Shown here: piece after piece, positions 1 through 10,987 of the stretch
Layout of the letters: each line of letters begins with the position of its first letter
Numbering within the stretch: position 1 is the first letter of the stretch
Origin: CAWGXZ01 sp963826695
GTDB taxonomy: Bacteria > Pseudomonadota > Gammaproteobacteria > Burkholderiales > Burkholderiaceae_C
Assembly: GCA_963826695.1 (NCBI GenBank)
Contig: CAWGXZ010000004.1
Span: 1,178,001-1,242,000, forward strand
DNA length: 64,000 bases
Direction of reading: 5' to 3'
The notes under the pieces: generated by a model
Told to the model about the DNA's origin: nothing
The model's input: only the letters and a program-made list of their open reading frames with translations
Databases searched by the model: none
Translations under genes and position numbers: made by a program

Positions 1-216
1 CGGCCTTCTGCGCTGGTCGCAATTGCCCGCAAGGCCCTGGCGCGCAAGACCGGCGCGCGCGGGCTGCGCTCGATCATGGAGCAGTCGCTGATCGACACCA
101 TGTTCGATTTGCCGACGCTTTCCGGTGTGGCCAAGGTGGTGGTCGATGAACACACCATCGAAGAGGAGGCAGCTCCCTTGCTCGTTTACCACGAGCAGGC
201 CAAGGCGAGCGCCTGA
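1..216 (+). CDS. clpX: ClpX, ATPase subunit of ClpXP protease (C-terminal end only)
   Basis: Frame 1 is open from the window edge to TGA at 214-216 and gives the last 71 residues of ClpX. ClpX is the AAA+ unfoldase that feeds tagged proteins to ClpP in the cytoplasm. The visible part is the sensor-2/C-terminal small domain: the KTGARGLRSIMEQ stretch carries the sensor-2 arginine, and VVVDE and LLVY follow as in family members. The 5' part lies outside the window. lon follows 100 bp downstream on the same strand, the common clp-lon protease arrangement of proteobacteria. Confidence 0.95.
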   Translation, partial: RPSALVAIARKALARKTGARGLRSIMEQSLIDTMFDLPTLSGVAKVVVDEHTIEEEAAPLLVYHEQAKASA

Positions 217-262
217 CGTCCCCCGCCCGAGGGCTCCGGCGGCGCGAATTCAGCGTCGCTTC

Positions 263-291
263 CTTGCAAATGTTGCGCTCGGACCCTACAT
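263..291 (+). promoter_or_regulatory. Possible sigma-32 (heat-shock) promoter of lon
   Basis: CTTGCAA at 263-269, a 14-nt spacer and CCCTACAT at 284-291 resemble the RpoH consensus CTTGAAA / CCCCATnT with normal spacing. It lies 25 bp before the lon start codon. Lon is a classical heat-shock gene, so the position fits. This is a match by eye only. Confidence 0.45.
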
Positions 292-316
292 GGGTTCGAG
301 AAAGAGAGGTTCCCTC

Positions 317-2743
317 ATGTCCGGACATCCCGTTTTACCCGCCGATCCGTTGACGCTGCCGCTGTTGCCGCTGCGCGATGTGGTCGTCTTTCCTCACATG
401 GTGATTCCGCTGTTCGTGGGGCGCCCCAAGTCGATCAAGGCGCTCGAAGCCGCGATGGAGGCCGGCCGCCAGATCATGCTGGTTGCCCAGAAGGCGGCCG
501 GCAAGGACGAGCCAAAGCCCGAGGACATGTTCGACGTCGGCTGTGTGTCGACGATCCTGCAGATGCTCAAGCTGCCGGACGGCACCGTGAAGGTGCTCGT
601 CGAAGGATTGCAGCGCGCCGACACCCACGGCATCAGCGACAACGGCGAGTATTTCGTCGCCGAGGTGACGCCGATCCAGCCCGAGGGCGATGCCAAGCCG
701 GAGGTCGAAGCGCTGCGCCGCGCGGTGACGCAACAGTTCGATCAGTACGTCAAGCTGAACAAGAAGATTCCCCCGGAAATCCTGACGTCGATCGCCGGCA
801 TCGACGACGCGGGGCGACTCGCCGACACGATCGCTGCGCACCTGCCGTTGAAGCTCGAGAACAAGCAGTCGATCCTCGATCTGTTCGCGGTCGACAAGCG
901 CCTGGAAAAGCTGCTCGAGCAGCTCGAGCACGAGGTCGACATCCTGCAGGTCGAGAAGCGCATCCGCGGTCGCGTCAAGCGGCAGATGGAGAAGAGCCAG
1001 CGCGAGTACTACCTCAACGAGCAGGTCAAGGCGATCCAGAAGGAGCTCGGTGACGGCGAAGAAGGCGCCGACATGGAGGAGCTCGAGAAAAAGATCATCG
1101 CCGCGAAGATGCCGAAGGAGGCGCGCAAGAAGGCCGACGCCGAGTTCAAGAAGCTCAAGCTGATGTCGCCGATGTCGGCCGAGGCCACGGTCGTTCGCAA
1201 CTACATCGACACGCTCGTCGCCTTGCCGTGGAACAAGCGCACCAAGATCAAGTACGACCTTCAGCATGCCGAGCAGGTGCTCAACGAGGACCATTACGGC
1301 CTGGAGAAGGTGAAGGACCGCATCCTGGAGTACCTCGCGGTGCAACAGCGCGTCGACAAGGTCAAGGCGCCGATCCTGTGCCTGGTCGGACCCCCGGGTG
1401 TGGGCAAGACCTCGCTCGGCCAGTCGGTCGCGCGTGCGACCGGACGCAAGTTCGTCCGCATGGCACTCGGCGGCGTTCGCGACGAGGCTGAAATCCGCGG
1501 CCACCGTCGCACCTACATCGGTTCGATGCCGGGGAAGGTGCTGCAGAGCCTGTCCAAGGTCGGCACCCGCAATCCGCTGTTCCTGCTCGACGAAATCGAC
1601 AAGCTGGGAATGGATTTCCGCGGCGATCCGTCGAGTGCGTTGCTCGAGGTGCTCGATCCGGAGCAGAACCACACCTTCAGCGACCACTATGTCGAGGTCG
1701 ATTTCGACCTGTCGGACACGATGTTCATCGCCACCTCGAATTCGATGAACATTCCGCCGGCGTTGCTCGACCGGATGGAGGTGATCCGCCTCGCTGGGTA
1801 CACGGAGGATGAAAAGCTCAACATCGCCGAGCGCTACCTGTTGCCCAAGCAGCGCAAGAACAACGGCATCAAGGACGGCGAGGTCGACGTGGCCGAATCC
1901 GCCTTGCGCGGGATCATCCGCTACTACACCCGGGAAGCCGGCGTGCGCTCGCTCGAACGCGAGATCTCGAAAATCTGCCGCAAGGTCGTCAAGGGCCTGC
2001 AGTTGAAGAAGTACACCGAAAAGGTCGTTGTCACCGACGAGAACCTCAACGACTTCCTGGGCGTTCGCAAGTACGACTACGGTCGCGCCGAGAAGCAAAA
2101 CCAGGTTGGCCAGGTGGTGGGACTCGCCTGGACCGAGGTCGGTGGCGACCTGCTGACGATCGAATCGGCCGTCATGCCCGGCAAGGGCAACATCATCCGC
2201 ACCGGCTCGCTTGGCGACGTGATGAAGGAATCCGTCGAGGCGGCGCGCTCGGTGGTGCGCAGCCGCGCAGGGCGTCTCGGCATCAAGGATGAATTGTTCG
2301 AGAAGCGCGACATTCACATCCACGTTCCCGACGGCGCAACGCCGAAGGACGGACCGAGCGCGGGCATTGCGATGACCACTGCCTTTGTCTCGTCGTTGAC
2401 CGGTATCCCCGTGCGGGCGGATGTCGCGATGACGGGCGAGATCACGCTACGCGGCGAGGTGACCGCCATCGGCGGGCTGAAGGAAAAGCTGCTGGCGGCG
2501 CACCGTGGCGGCATCAAGACCGTGATGATTCCGGAAGAGAACGCGAAGGACTTGCAGGACATTCCGGAGAACGTCAAGAACCATCTCGAGATCATCCCTG
2601 TCAAGTGGATCGACCGCGTGCTCGAGATTGCGCTCGAGCGGATGCCTGCACCGCTGCCGGAGGAGGAGCCCGCCAAGGTCGAGCCGGTCAAGGCAGAGCC
2701 CGTCGTCGCACCCGGCGATGCGGCAGAACTGCTGAAGCATTGA
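317..2743 (+). CDS. lon: ATP-dependent protease La (Lon)
   Basis: This 808-residue protein has normal Lon length. Lon is a cytosolic hexameric AAA+ serine protease that degrades misfolded and regulatory proteins. The N-terminal substrate-binding domain starts with LPLLPLRDVVVFPHM. Walker A GPPGVGKTS is near residues 358-366 and Walker B FLLDEIDK follows. The S16 protease domain has Ser681 in DGPSAG and Lys722 in GGLKEK, the catalytic dyad. The ATG at 317 was chosen because GAGAGG at 304-309 is correctly spaced and the conserved N-terminus begins there. The frame extends upstream to 125 but that part overlaps clpX and is not Lon-like. The C-terminus has a short Pro/Glu/Val-rich tail. Confidence 0.97.
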   Translation: MSGHPVLPADPLTLPLLPLRDVVVFPHMVIPLFVGRPKSIKALEAAMEAGRQIMLVAQKAAGKDEPKPEDMFDVGCVSTILQMLKLPDGTVKVLVEGLQRADTHGISDNGEYFVAEVTPIQPEGDAKPEVEALRRAVTQQFDQYVKLNKKIPPEILTSIAGIDDAGRLADTIAAHLPLKLENKQSILDLFAVDKRLEKLLEQLEHEVDILQVEKRIRGRVKRQMEKSQREYYLNEQVKAIQKELGDGEEGADMEELEKKIIAAKMPKEARKKADAEFKKLKLMSPMSAEATVVRNYIDTLVALPWNKRTKIKYDLQHAEQVLNEDHYGLEKVKDRILEYLAVQQRVDKVKAPILCLVGPPGVGKTSLGQSVARATGRKFVRMALGGVRDEAEIRGHRRTYIGSMPGKVLQSLSKVGTRNPLFLLDEIDKLGMDFRGDPSSALLEVLDPEQNHTFSDHYVEVDFDLSDTMFIATSNSMNIPPALLDRMEVIRLAGYTEDEKLNIAERYLLPKQRKNNGIKDGEVDVAESALRGIIRYYTREAGVRSLEREISKICRKVVKGLQLKKYTEKVVVTDENLNDFLGVRKYDYGRAEKQNQVGQVVGLAWTEVGGDLLTIESAVMPGKGNIIRTGSLGDVMKESVEAARSVVRSRAGRLGIKDELFEKRDIHIHVPDGATPKDGPSAGIAMTTAFVSSLTGIPVRADVAMTGEITLRGEVTAIGGLKEKLLAAHRGGIKTVMIPEENAKDLQDIPENVKNHLEIIPVKWIDRVLEIALERMPAPLPEEEPAKVEPVKAEPVVAPGDAAELLKH

Positions 2744-2767
2744 AGGTCTGTTCTTTTGACTTATAAT
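2740..2767 (+). promoter_or_regulatory. Sigma-70 promoter for the tRNA-Gly gene
   Basis: TTGAAG (2740-2745), a 16-bp spacer and a perfect TATAAT (2762-2767) lie about 40 bp before the tRNA. The -35 box overlaps the lon stop codon. Confidence 0.7.
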
Positions 2768-2807
2768 GCGCAGCTTCAACGAGTCGCCCACGGCAGCTCG
2801 TTGCAAG

Positions 2808-2883
2808 GCGGGAGTAGCTCAGTTGGTAGAGCGCAACCTTGCCAAGGTTGAGGTCGCGAGTTCGAGCCTCGTCTCCCGCTCCA
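2808..2883 (+). tRNA. tRNA-Gly (GCC anticodon)
   Basis: The sequence folds into a standard cloverleaf of 76 nt. The acceptor stem GCGGGAG pairs with CTCCCGC, the anticodon loop is TTGCCAA (anticodon GCC), the T-loop motif is GTTCGAGCC, and CCA is encoded at 2881-2883. It has its own promoter just after lon. Confidence 0.97.
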
Positions 2884-2890
2884 TATCTTG

Positions 2891-2917
2891 AAAAGGGAAG
2901 CCGCGGCTTCCCTTTTT
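2891..2917 (+). terminator. Hairpin terminator between the two tRNA genes
   Basis: The arms AAAAGGGAAGCC and GGCTTCCCTTTT form a strong hairpin with a run of five T. It sits between tRNA-Gly and tRNA-Cys, so it may end the first transcript or be a processing site if both are read together. Confidence 0.7.
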
Positions 2918-2940
2918 CCTTCTTCAGGCCGGTTTCCGGC

Positions 2941-3014
2941 GGCGCGGTAGCAAAGCGGTTATGCACCGGATTGCAAATCCGAGTAGGTCGGTTCGACTCC
3001 GGCCCGCGCCTCCA
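2941..3014 (+). tRNA. tRNA-Cys (GCA anticodon)
   Basis: The 74-nt cloverleaf has acceptor GGCGCGG/CCGCGCC and anticodon loop TTGCAAA (GCA). It is closely similar in layout to the E. coli Cys tRNA, with an encoded CCA at 3012-3014. The short D-arm with GCAAAGCGG is typical of tRNA-Cys. Confidence 0.97.
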
Positions 3015-3024
3015 AAAGAGTTCA

Positions 3025-3056
3025 GCAAAACGCCCCGTCCAGGGGCGTTTTGCTTT
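3025..3056. terminator. Bidirectional terminator between tRNA-Cys and hppA
   Basis: A perfect 12-bp inverted repeat, GCAAAACGCCCC / GGGGCGTTTTGC, has a 5-nt loop. The A and T runs inside the arms allow it to work in both directions for the convergent tRNA-Cys and hppA transcripts. Confidence 0.8.
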
Positions 3057-3069
3057 GCGTGAAGCAGTC

Positions 3070-5193
<2,124 letters not shown>

Positions 5194-5378
5194 CGGCATT
5201 CCTTGTGGTGAGCGAACGGCCCGCGCCCTGCTGCTCCGCACGGAAGGGCTCCGGACCTCTCGCGGCATGCTACGGGACACCCGTACCCCGCCAGGGCGGT
5301 GTTTTCCAGCGGGTGCCGCAACGACGGCAAGGTCGACACACCTCACTAGAATGGGTTTCCCGCACACCTCGAGAACCC

Positions 5379-5918
5379 ATGAGCCTGCACAACGTCACTC
5401 CGGGCGACAACGCGCCAGCCGAATTCAACGTGATCATCGAGATTCCGATGAACGCGGATCCGATCAAGTACGAGGTCGACAAGACCACGGGCGCGCTTTT
5501 CGTCGACCGGTTCATGAGCACGGCAATGCACTACCCGTGCAACTACGGCTACGTGCCGCAGACCTTGTCGGACGATGGCGACCCGGTGGATGTGCTGGTG
5601 ATCACGCCGTTTGCGCTCGTTCCCGGCGTCGTGGTCACGTGCCGTCCGATCGGCGTGCTGATGATGGACGACGAGGCGGGTGGCGATGCCAAGTTGCTTG
5701 CCGTTCCCATCGAGAAGGTGCTTTCGATTTACACCCACTGGCAAAAGCCCGAGGACATGAACCCCTTGCGCTTGCGCCAGATCCAGCATTTCTTCGAGCA
5801 CTACAAGGATCTGGAGCCGGGCAAATGGGTCAAGGTCAAGGGATGGGAAGGCCCCGAGGCGGCGCGCAACGAGATCACGACCGGCATCGCCAACTACCTC
5901 AAGGCGACACAGGGCTGA
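5379..5918 (+). CDS. ppa: Soluble inorganic pyrophosphatase
   Basis: The 179-residue family I enzyme hydrolyses cytosolic PPi to 2 Pi and so pulls biosynthetic reactions forward. The pattern DGDPVDVLV contains the three catalytic metal-binding aspartates. The substrate-binding FNVIIEIP, KYEVDK and YPCNYGYVP segments match bacterial PPases, and length is normal (about 175). No clear Shine-Dalgarno precedes the ATG, but the N-terminus fits the family. It is divergent from the membrane pyrophosphatase gene and followed by a hairpin terminator. Confidence 0.97.
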   Translation: MSLHNVTPGDNAPAEFNVIIEIPMNADPIKYEVDKTTGALFVDRFMSTAMHYPCNYGYVPQTLSDDGDPVDVLVITPFALVPGVVVTCRPIGVLMMDDEAGGDAKLLAVPIEKVLSIYTHWQKPEDMNPLRLRQIQHFFEHYKDLEPGKWVKVKGWEGPEAARNEITTGIANYLKATQG

Positions 5919-5937
5919 TGCCGCTGTAGACCACCAC

Positions 5938-5960
5938 AAGGGGAGCTGCGGCTCCCTTTT
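5938..5960 (+). terminator. Rho-independent terminator of ppa
   Basis: AAGGGGAGC-TGC-GGCTCCCTTTT forms a 9-bp stem (one G-T) ending in four T, 20 bp after the ppa stop codon. Confidence 0.75.
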
Positions 5961-6057
5961 CGCATTCCGGGAGCAGCTGTCGTCAGCGACGCGGGAACCG
6001 ATGCGCAGGCCAGGGCTCTACATGCTCCGCGCCCATGCCCGACAACCCGAGACCTCC

Positions 6058-8787
6058 ATGCTGCAACGACTCTTCGGCGCCCTACTGATTTCGATGAGCC
6101 TTGCAGCGCCGGGCATGGCTGCAACGGCCACACCCGCGGACGGCGTCGCCGGCTTGCAGCGCGTCCGTTCGGTCGAGGGGGTCGATGAATACCGGCTCGC
6201 AAACGGCCTGCAGGTGCTGTTGATTGCCGACAGCTCCAAGCCGACGGCCAGTGTCAACCTGGTCTACCGGGTCGGGTCGCGGCACGAGAGCTACGGCGAG
6301 ACGGGCATGGCGCACCTGCTGGAGCACTTGCTGTTCAAGGGGACGCCGCGGCATCCGAACGTCTGGACCGAGTTCAACCGCCGTGGCCTCGCGGCCAACG
6401 GCAGCACGTCGTTCGATCGCACGAACTACACCGCGAGCTTTGCCGCTGGCGGCGACAACCTGCAGTGGTATCTCGGCTGGCTGGCCGATGCGATGGTCAA
6501 CAGCCATATCGCACGCAAGGATCTCGATACCGAGATGACGGTGGTGCGCAACGAGATGGAACGCGGCGAGAACAGCCCGGGCCGGATCCTCTATGCCAAG
6601 ACGCTTGCGTCGATGTACGAATGGCACAACTACGGCAAGACACCGATCGGTGCGCGCAGCGACGTTGAAAACGTCGACATCCCGCGGTTGCAGGCTTTCT
6701 ACCGCCGCTACTACCAGCCGGACAACGCCACGCTGATCATCGCCGGCCGGTTCGATGTCGAGGCGGTGCTGCGCGTCATCGGCGCGAGTTTCGGTGCGAT
6801 ACCCACCCCCTCCCGAACCCTCGAGCCGCTCTACACGCTGGAAGCGCCGCAGGACGGCGAGCGCACGGTGACGCTGCGCCGGGTCGGCGGGGTGCCCATG
6901 CTCTACGCGGGCTATCACGCACCCTCTGGAGCCAATCCGGACTTCCCCGCGATCGAACTGATCGACCTGGTGATGGGCGACACCCCTTCGGGCCGCTTGC
7001 ATCAGCGGCTTGTCGAAACGGGGCTGGCCGCATCGACGTATGCCTTCGCACAGGCGCTCGCCGACCCCGGGTTCACGATGTTCGGTGCGCGGCTGAACCC
7101 CGGCCAGAACGCCGACAAGGCCACCGGCGTGCTGTTGCAGACCCTCGAATCGGTCGCCGCCGAGCCGATTACCGCTGCCGAGCTCGAGCGGGCGCGGCGC
7201 AAGTGGCTGAACGGATGGGACCAGGAGTTCAGCGATCCCGAGGCAGTCGGCGCCGCCCTGGGGGAGGCGGTGGCGCAAGGGGATTGGCGTCTTTTTTTCC
7301 TGGCACGTGAGCGCGTCGCCGGTATCGCCTTGGCAGATGTGCAACGGGTGGCTGCGCAGACGCTGTTGGCGAGCAACCGGACGCTCGCCACCTACATTCC
7401 GACGGATCAGCCGAAGCGCCCGCCTGCGCCGCAGCGCGTCGACGTTGCGGCACAGCTTCAAAGGTTCAAGCCGCGGCCTGCCGAGCAGGCGGTGGCTGCC
7501 TTCGAGACCACGCCCGAGAACATCGAGCAGCGAACCGTGCGCTTCCAGGTCGGAGGCGTTCGCGCCGCGATCGTCGCCAAACCGACCCGCAGCGGAACCG
7601 TCGACGCGGTTTTCACGTTCCATTTCGGCGACGAGCGGGCATTGTTCGCCCGTGGCCCGGTCGGCGACTTCGTTGCGGCCATGCTCGACAAGGGTACCGA
7701 GCTCGCGAGCCGGCAACAGATCCAGGACCGGCTCGACGAGCTGCGTACCGAGATCGGGTTCAGCAGCTCGCCGGGGCGCTTGACGGTCACCTTGCACTCC
7801 CGGCGCGAGACGTTGCCTGCGGCCATCGAGCTGGTGGGTCAGATGTTGCGCCGCCCGAAGTTTTCAGCCGATGTACTCGACGAACTGAAGCGGCAGACCC
7901 TCGCCGGCATCGAGCAGCAGCGCAAGGAGCCTGCGGCCGTCGCTGCCAACGCCGTCGCGCGCTGGGGTGACCCGTACCCGCGCGGCGACGTCCGGCATGT
8001 GCGCAGCTTCGACGAGCAGGTGCAGGATGCGCAGGCCGTCACGATCGAGCGCGTGCGCGAATTCCATGCGGCGTTCTACGGTGCGGATCATGTCGAGTTC
8101 GGTGCGGCCGGGGATCTCGAGCGCGGGCCGCTCGAGCAAGCTCTGCAGCAGTCGTTCGGAGACTGGCGCCGTGGCGCGACCTTTAGCCGGGTTGCCCAGC
8201 CATTCCACCAGACACCGCCGACGCGGATCGTCCTTGCCACACCCGACAAGCAGAATGCCACGCTGGTCATGCGCCAGTCGTACCCGCTCAACGACGATCA
8301 CCCGGACTATCCGGCGCTCTCGATGGCCAACTACCTGTTCGGCTCGGGAGGCAGTTCACGGCTCTGGAAGCGGATTCGCGAAAGCGAAGGGCTTTCATAC
8401 GACGTGCGCAGCTCGATTCGCTGGGCCCAGATCGACTTGAATTCCGAATGGCGTGCGAATGCCATCTTCGCACCGCAGAACCTGTCAAAAGTCGAGGCAG
8501 CCGTGCGGCAGGAGATCGACGGCCTGCGCCGCGATGGTTTCAGTGCCGCCGAACTGGGCGACGGCAAGCGCGGGCTGCTCGGCTTCCGGCGGCTCAACCG
8601 GGCACAGGACGCGGGTATTGCGGCGCAGCTGGCGAACAACCTGTATCTCGGCAGAACCTTCCTCAAGTCGGCCGAGATCGATCGCGCCCTTGAAAGTCTG
8701 ACGCTCGACGAGGTCAATGCCGCCGCAAGGCGTTACCTCGATCCGCAGCGCCTGGTGATCGGCGTGGCGGGCGACTTCAAGAATTGA
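6058..8787 (+). CDS. Periplasmic M16 family zinc peptidase, two-domain
   Basis: The 909-residue protein begins with a Sec signal peptide (LLISMSLAAPGMA). The first M16 domain has the inverted zinc motif HLLEH (His86, Glu89, His90), and Glu166 in RNEMERG is the third ligand 76 residues later. The second half is a non-catalytic M16 repeat (DHPDYPALSMANYLFG, SEGLSYD). Such single-chain pitrilysin/PqqL-like proteins degrade peptides in the periplasm; the substrate is unknown. I chose ATG 6058 because the signal peptide starts there; the frame is open from 6001, with no strong ribosome-binding site for either start. It converges on the next gene with an 11-bp overlap. Confidence 0.9.
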   Translation: MLQRLFGALLISMSLAAPGMAATATPADGVAGLQRVRSVEGVDEYRLANGLQVLLIADSSKPTASVNLVYRVGSRHESYGETGMAHLLEHLLFKGTPRHPNVWTEFNRRGLAANGSTSFDRTNYTASFAAGGDNLQWYLGWLADAMVNSHIARKDLDTEMTVVRNEMERGENSPGRILYAKTLASMYEWHNYGKTPIGARSDVENVDIPRLQAFYRRYYQPDNATLIIAGRFDVEAVLRVIGASFGAIPTPSRTLEPLYTLEAPQDGERTVTLRRVGGVPMLYAGYHAPSGANPDFPAIELIDLVMGDTPSGRLHQRLVETGLAASTYAFAQALADPGFTMFGARLNPGQNADKATGVLLQTLESVAAEPITAAELERARRKWLNGWDQEFSDPEAVGAALGEAVAQGDWRLFFLARERVAGIALADVQRVAAQTLLASNRTLATYIPTDQPKRPPAPQRVDVAAQLQRFKPRPAEQAVAAFETTPENIEQRTVRFQVGGVRAAIVAKPTRSGTVDAVFTFHFGDERALFARGPVGDFVAAMLDKGTELASRQQIQDRLDELRTEIGFSSSPGRLTVTLHSRRETLPAAIELVGQMLRRPKFSADVLDELKRQTLAGIEQQRKEPAAVAANAVARWGDPYPRGDVRHVRSFDEQVQDAQAVTIERVREFHAAFYGADHVEFGAAGDLERGPLEQALQQSFGDWRRGATFSRVAQPFHQTPPTRIVLATPDKQNATLVMRQSYPLNDDHPDYPALSMANYLFGSGGSSRLWKRIRESEGLSYDVRSSIRWAQIDLNSEWRANAIFAPQNLSKVEAAVRQEIDGLRRDGFSAAELGDGKRGLLGFRRLNRAQDAGIAAQLANNLYLGRTFLKSAEIDRALESLTLDEVNAAARRYLDPQRLVIGVAGDFKN

Positions 8788-9982
8788 TGCTGCCGGGCCC
8801 CGGAGACTCCCCGCTGCCTGTCGGTGCAAGGGCCGGCTTGTAGGGGGCACGGCTGTCCAGCTGGTCCATGTACTCGCTGATACCCGCACCTTCGCGCGCC
8901 AGAAACTCGCCGACCGCCGCGGCAAACTGGGGATGCGCCAGCCAGTGCGCCGACCAGGTCTGCACCGGCAGAAGTCCGCGTGCCATCTTGTGCTCGCCCT
9001 GCGCGCCGCCCTCGAATCGCAGGTACGCATTGGCGATGCACCAGGCGAGCGGCTGGTAGTAGCAGGCCTCGAAGTGGAGGCAGGGCAGCGGTTGCGTGGC
9101 GCCCCAGTACCGACCGAAAGCGACGCGGCGAAGCGGGTCGATTGCAATCAGCGACGCGGCGATGCGGTCCTCGCCGCGCCAGGCGGTGAACAGCAGCCAG
9201 TTCTCCGGCATCGTCCGCGCCATGCGGCGGAAGAACTCGCGCGTGAGGTACGGCGTCGAATGGTGGGCCCGGTAGGTCTTGGTGTAGCAGCGGTAGAAGT
9301 AGTCCCACGAGGCTTCGTCGATCTCCGTGCCTTCGGCAACGCTGAAGTGCACACCGGCGTCGGCCACCCGGCGGCGCTCCTGCTGGATCTTCTTGCGCTT
9401 CTCGCGCTGCAGGCAGCTCAAAAAGGCAGCGAAGTCCCGGTGCGGCAGCGCGGGATCGTTGTGCCAGTGAAACTGGACGTTGCTGCGCATAAGCCAGCCG
9501 GCGGCTTCAGCGGCTTGCCGATCCTCGGCGTCGAGGTAAAGCAGGTGGGCTGACGAGGCTGCGCTCTGCGCCGCAATTTCACGCAGCGCCCGCAACAGGG
9601 CCATGCGCGCCTCGCCGTCGTGGGCGAGCAGCCGCGCCCCGGGTACCGGCGTGAATGGCACCGCGCAAACCAGCTTCGGGTAGTACGGCACGCCGTGGCG
9701 CTCGTAGGCGTCTGCCCACGCCCAGTCGAAGACGTATTCGCCGTACGAGTGATCCTTCAAGTACAGCGGGCAAGCGGCGACGAGCGCATTGCCCTCGTGC
9801 AGGGTCAGAAAGCACGTGTGCCAACCCGTTGCCGGTTCGGCGCACGCACACGCCTCCAGGGCATCGAGGTACTCGTGGCGCATGAACGGCGTGGCAGCCG
9901 GCTGCCGGGCGAGCAGCGCGTTCCAGGCGGCCGCGTCGATGTCGCCGAGTCGGTGGTGAATGCGCGAGATGAAAGGTTTCAA
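8777..9982 (-). CDS. FemAB/GNAT-like acyltransferase family protein (DUF482)
   Basis: The 401-residue cytosolic protein resembles the PF04339 peptidoglycan biosynthesis/recognition family: FMRHEYLDALE near the N-terminus, the Lys/Arg-rich REKRKKIQQERRR in the middle, and the GNAT-like C-terminal half with FEGGAQGEHKMARGL. Members are predicted N-acyltransferases with a FemAB-type double GNAT fold, but the substrate is not established. Length is usual for the family (about 380-400). It is convergent with the M16 peptidase gene and divergent from glnB. Confidence 0.85.
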   Translation of the reverse strand: MKPFISRIHHRLGDIDAAAWNALLARQPAATPFMRHEYLDALEACACAEPATGWHTCFLTLHEGNALVAACPLYLKDHSYGEYVFDWAWADAYERHGVPYYPKLVCAVPFTPVPGARLLAHDGEARMALLRALREIAAQSAASSAHLLYLDAEDRQAAEAAGWLMRSNVQFHWHNDPALPHRDFAAFLSCLQREKRKKIQQERRRVADAGVHFSVAEGTEIDEASWDYFYRCYTKTYRAHHSTPYLTREFFRRMARTMPENWLLFTAWRGEDRIAASLIAIDPLRRVAFGRYWGATQPLPCLHFEACYYQPLAWCIANAYLRFEGGAQGEHKMARGLLPVQTWSAHWLAHPQFAAAVGEFLAREGAGISEYMDQLDSRAPYKPALAPTGSGESPGPGSINS

Positions 9983-10090
9983 ACGGGTTCCCCAGCGCTC
10001 GGCATCAACCGGGCTTCACGCCTGGCGCCTGCATGGGCCGGCCATGCGCCGCGTAAACTCGCCTTGCATCCATTGTCAAGGAAGGCTTCC

Positions 10091-10429
10091 ATGAAGCAGG
10101 TCACCGCCGTCGTCAAACCCTTCAAGCTCGAGGAAGTGCGCGAAGCGCTTGCGGAGGTCGGCGTCACGGGGTTGACGGTCACCGAAGTCAAGGGCTTCGG
10201 CCGCCAGAAGGGCCATACCGAGCTGTACCGGGGCGCCGAGTACGTGGTCGACTTCCTGCCGAAGGTCAAGATCGAACTGGTGGTGCGCGACGCCGACGTC
10301 GAGCGCTGCATCGAGGCCATCGTCAAGTCGGCCAAGACGGGGAAGATCGGCGACGGGAAGATATTCGTGACGGCGGTGGAGCAGGTGGTGCGAATCCGCA
10401 CGGGTGAACTCAACGAGGACGCGGTCTGA
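10091..10429 (+). CDS. glnB: PII nitrogen regulatory protein
   Basis: The 112-residue trimeric signal protein senses 2-oxoglutarate, ATP/ADP and glutamine. The T-loop has the uridylylation site Tyr51 in GAEYVVDF, and the B-loop GKIGDGKIF binds nucleotide. AAGGAAGG lies just upstream of the ATG. No amtB gene is adjacent, which favours GlnB over GlnK, but the two cannot be told apart by sequence alone. It stands as a single gene between the FemAB-like gene and the convergent RDD gene. Confidence 0.93.
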   Translation: MKQVTAVVKPFKLEEVREALAEVGVTGLTVTEVKGFGRQKGHTELYRGAEYVVDFLPKVKIELVVRDADVERCIEAIVKSAKTGKIGDGKIFVTAVEQVVRIRTGELNEDAV

Positions 10430-10453
10430 CGGCCAAACGAGCGCGCCTGCAGC

Positions 10454-10987
10454 TCAGCTTCCGGTTGCACCGGTGCGCTGCCGTTCCAGCGGAGCGCGCC
10501 AGTTGACGAGTTCGGTATCGCAAAGCGCATCGTGAATAAACTGACGGCGCGGATGCAGCCGTGAGAGCGCTGCATAGACGACGATGCCCCCAAGAAGCCA
10601 GCCCGCAATGTCTCGGGGCCGACGCACGTCGAGGATGGCGATGGACGCGAGCGCCGGCGCAAGCCAGGCCCAACTGAGCAGATAGCGCAGCGCCGCACGC
10701 CGCTGGGTCACCGGCGTTCCGTCGCGCCGCACCAGCCGGATGTGCCAGGCCTTCATGGCCACGGTCTGACCGCTTCGTGCCCAGAACCAGACGAAGTAGA
10801 TGCCGAGCACCAGAAAGAGGAACGCCTGGAGCCCGTGCCGTCCCTGCAGCGCATGGCGCTGCTGCGTCAATGCGCCATAAAGGTAGGCCGCCGTCATGGA
10901 CACGCCGAACAGCAGAACGCCTTCATAAACGAACGCCGCCATCCTGCGCGTCAGCCCCGGCGTTGCGCCGGGCACGACGGACGTCAA
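10454..10987 (-). CDS. RDD family membrane protein
   Basis: This is a 177-residue protein with about three to four hydrophobic segments. It has the RDD-family pattern: an Arg-rich start (GLTRRMAAFVYEG), then HIRLVRRDGTPVTQRRAALRY, and FIHDALCDTELV near the end. RDD proteins are small inner-membrane proteins of mostly unknown role, some linked to ion or compatible-solute transport. The start is TTG, which overlaps the stop codon of the preceding gene in a TTGA tetranucleotide. A start at the internal ATG 15 codons in would cut the conserved beginning. It is the last gene of the sigma-factor cluster. Confidence 0.8.
   Translation of the reverse strand: MTSVVPGATPGLTRRMAAFVYEGVLLFGVSMTAAYLYGALTQQRHALQGRHGLQAFLFLVLGIYFVWFWARSGQTVAMKAWHIRLVRRDGTPVTQRRAALRYLLSWAWLAPALASIAILDVRRPRDIAGWLLGGIVVYAALSRLHPRRQFIHDALCDTELVNWRAPLERQRTGATGS

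Noticed and set aside
335..2323. Long open frame of 662 codons on the minus strand across lon
   Set aside because: It is a mirror of the GC-rich lon codons; the translation is Leu/Arg/Asp/His-rich without any known domain, and lon is intact on the other strand.
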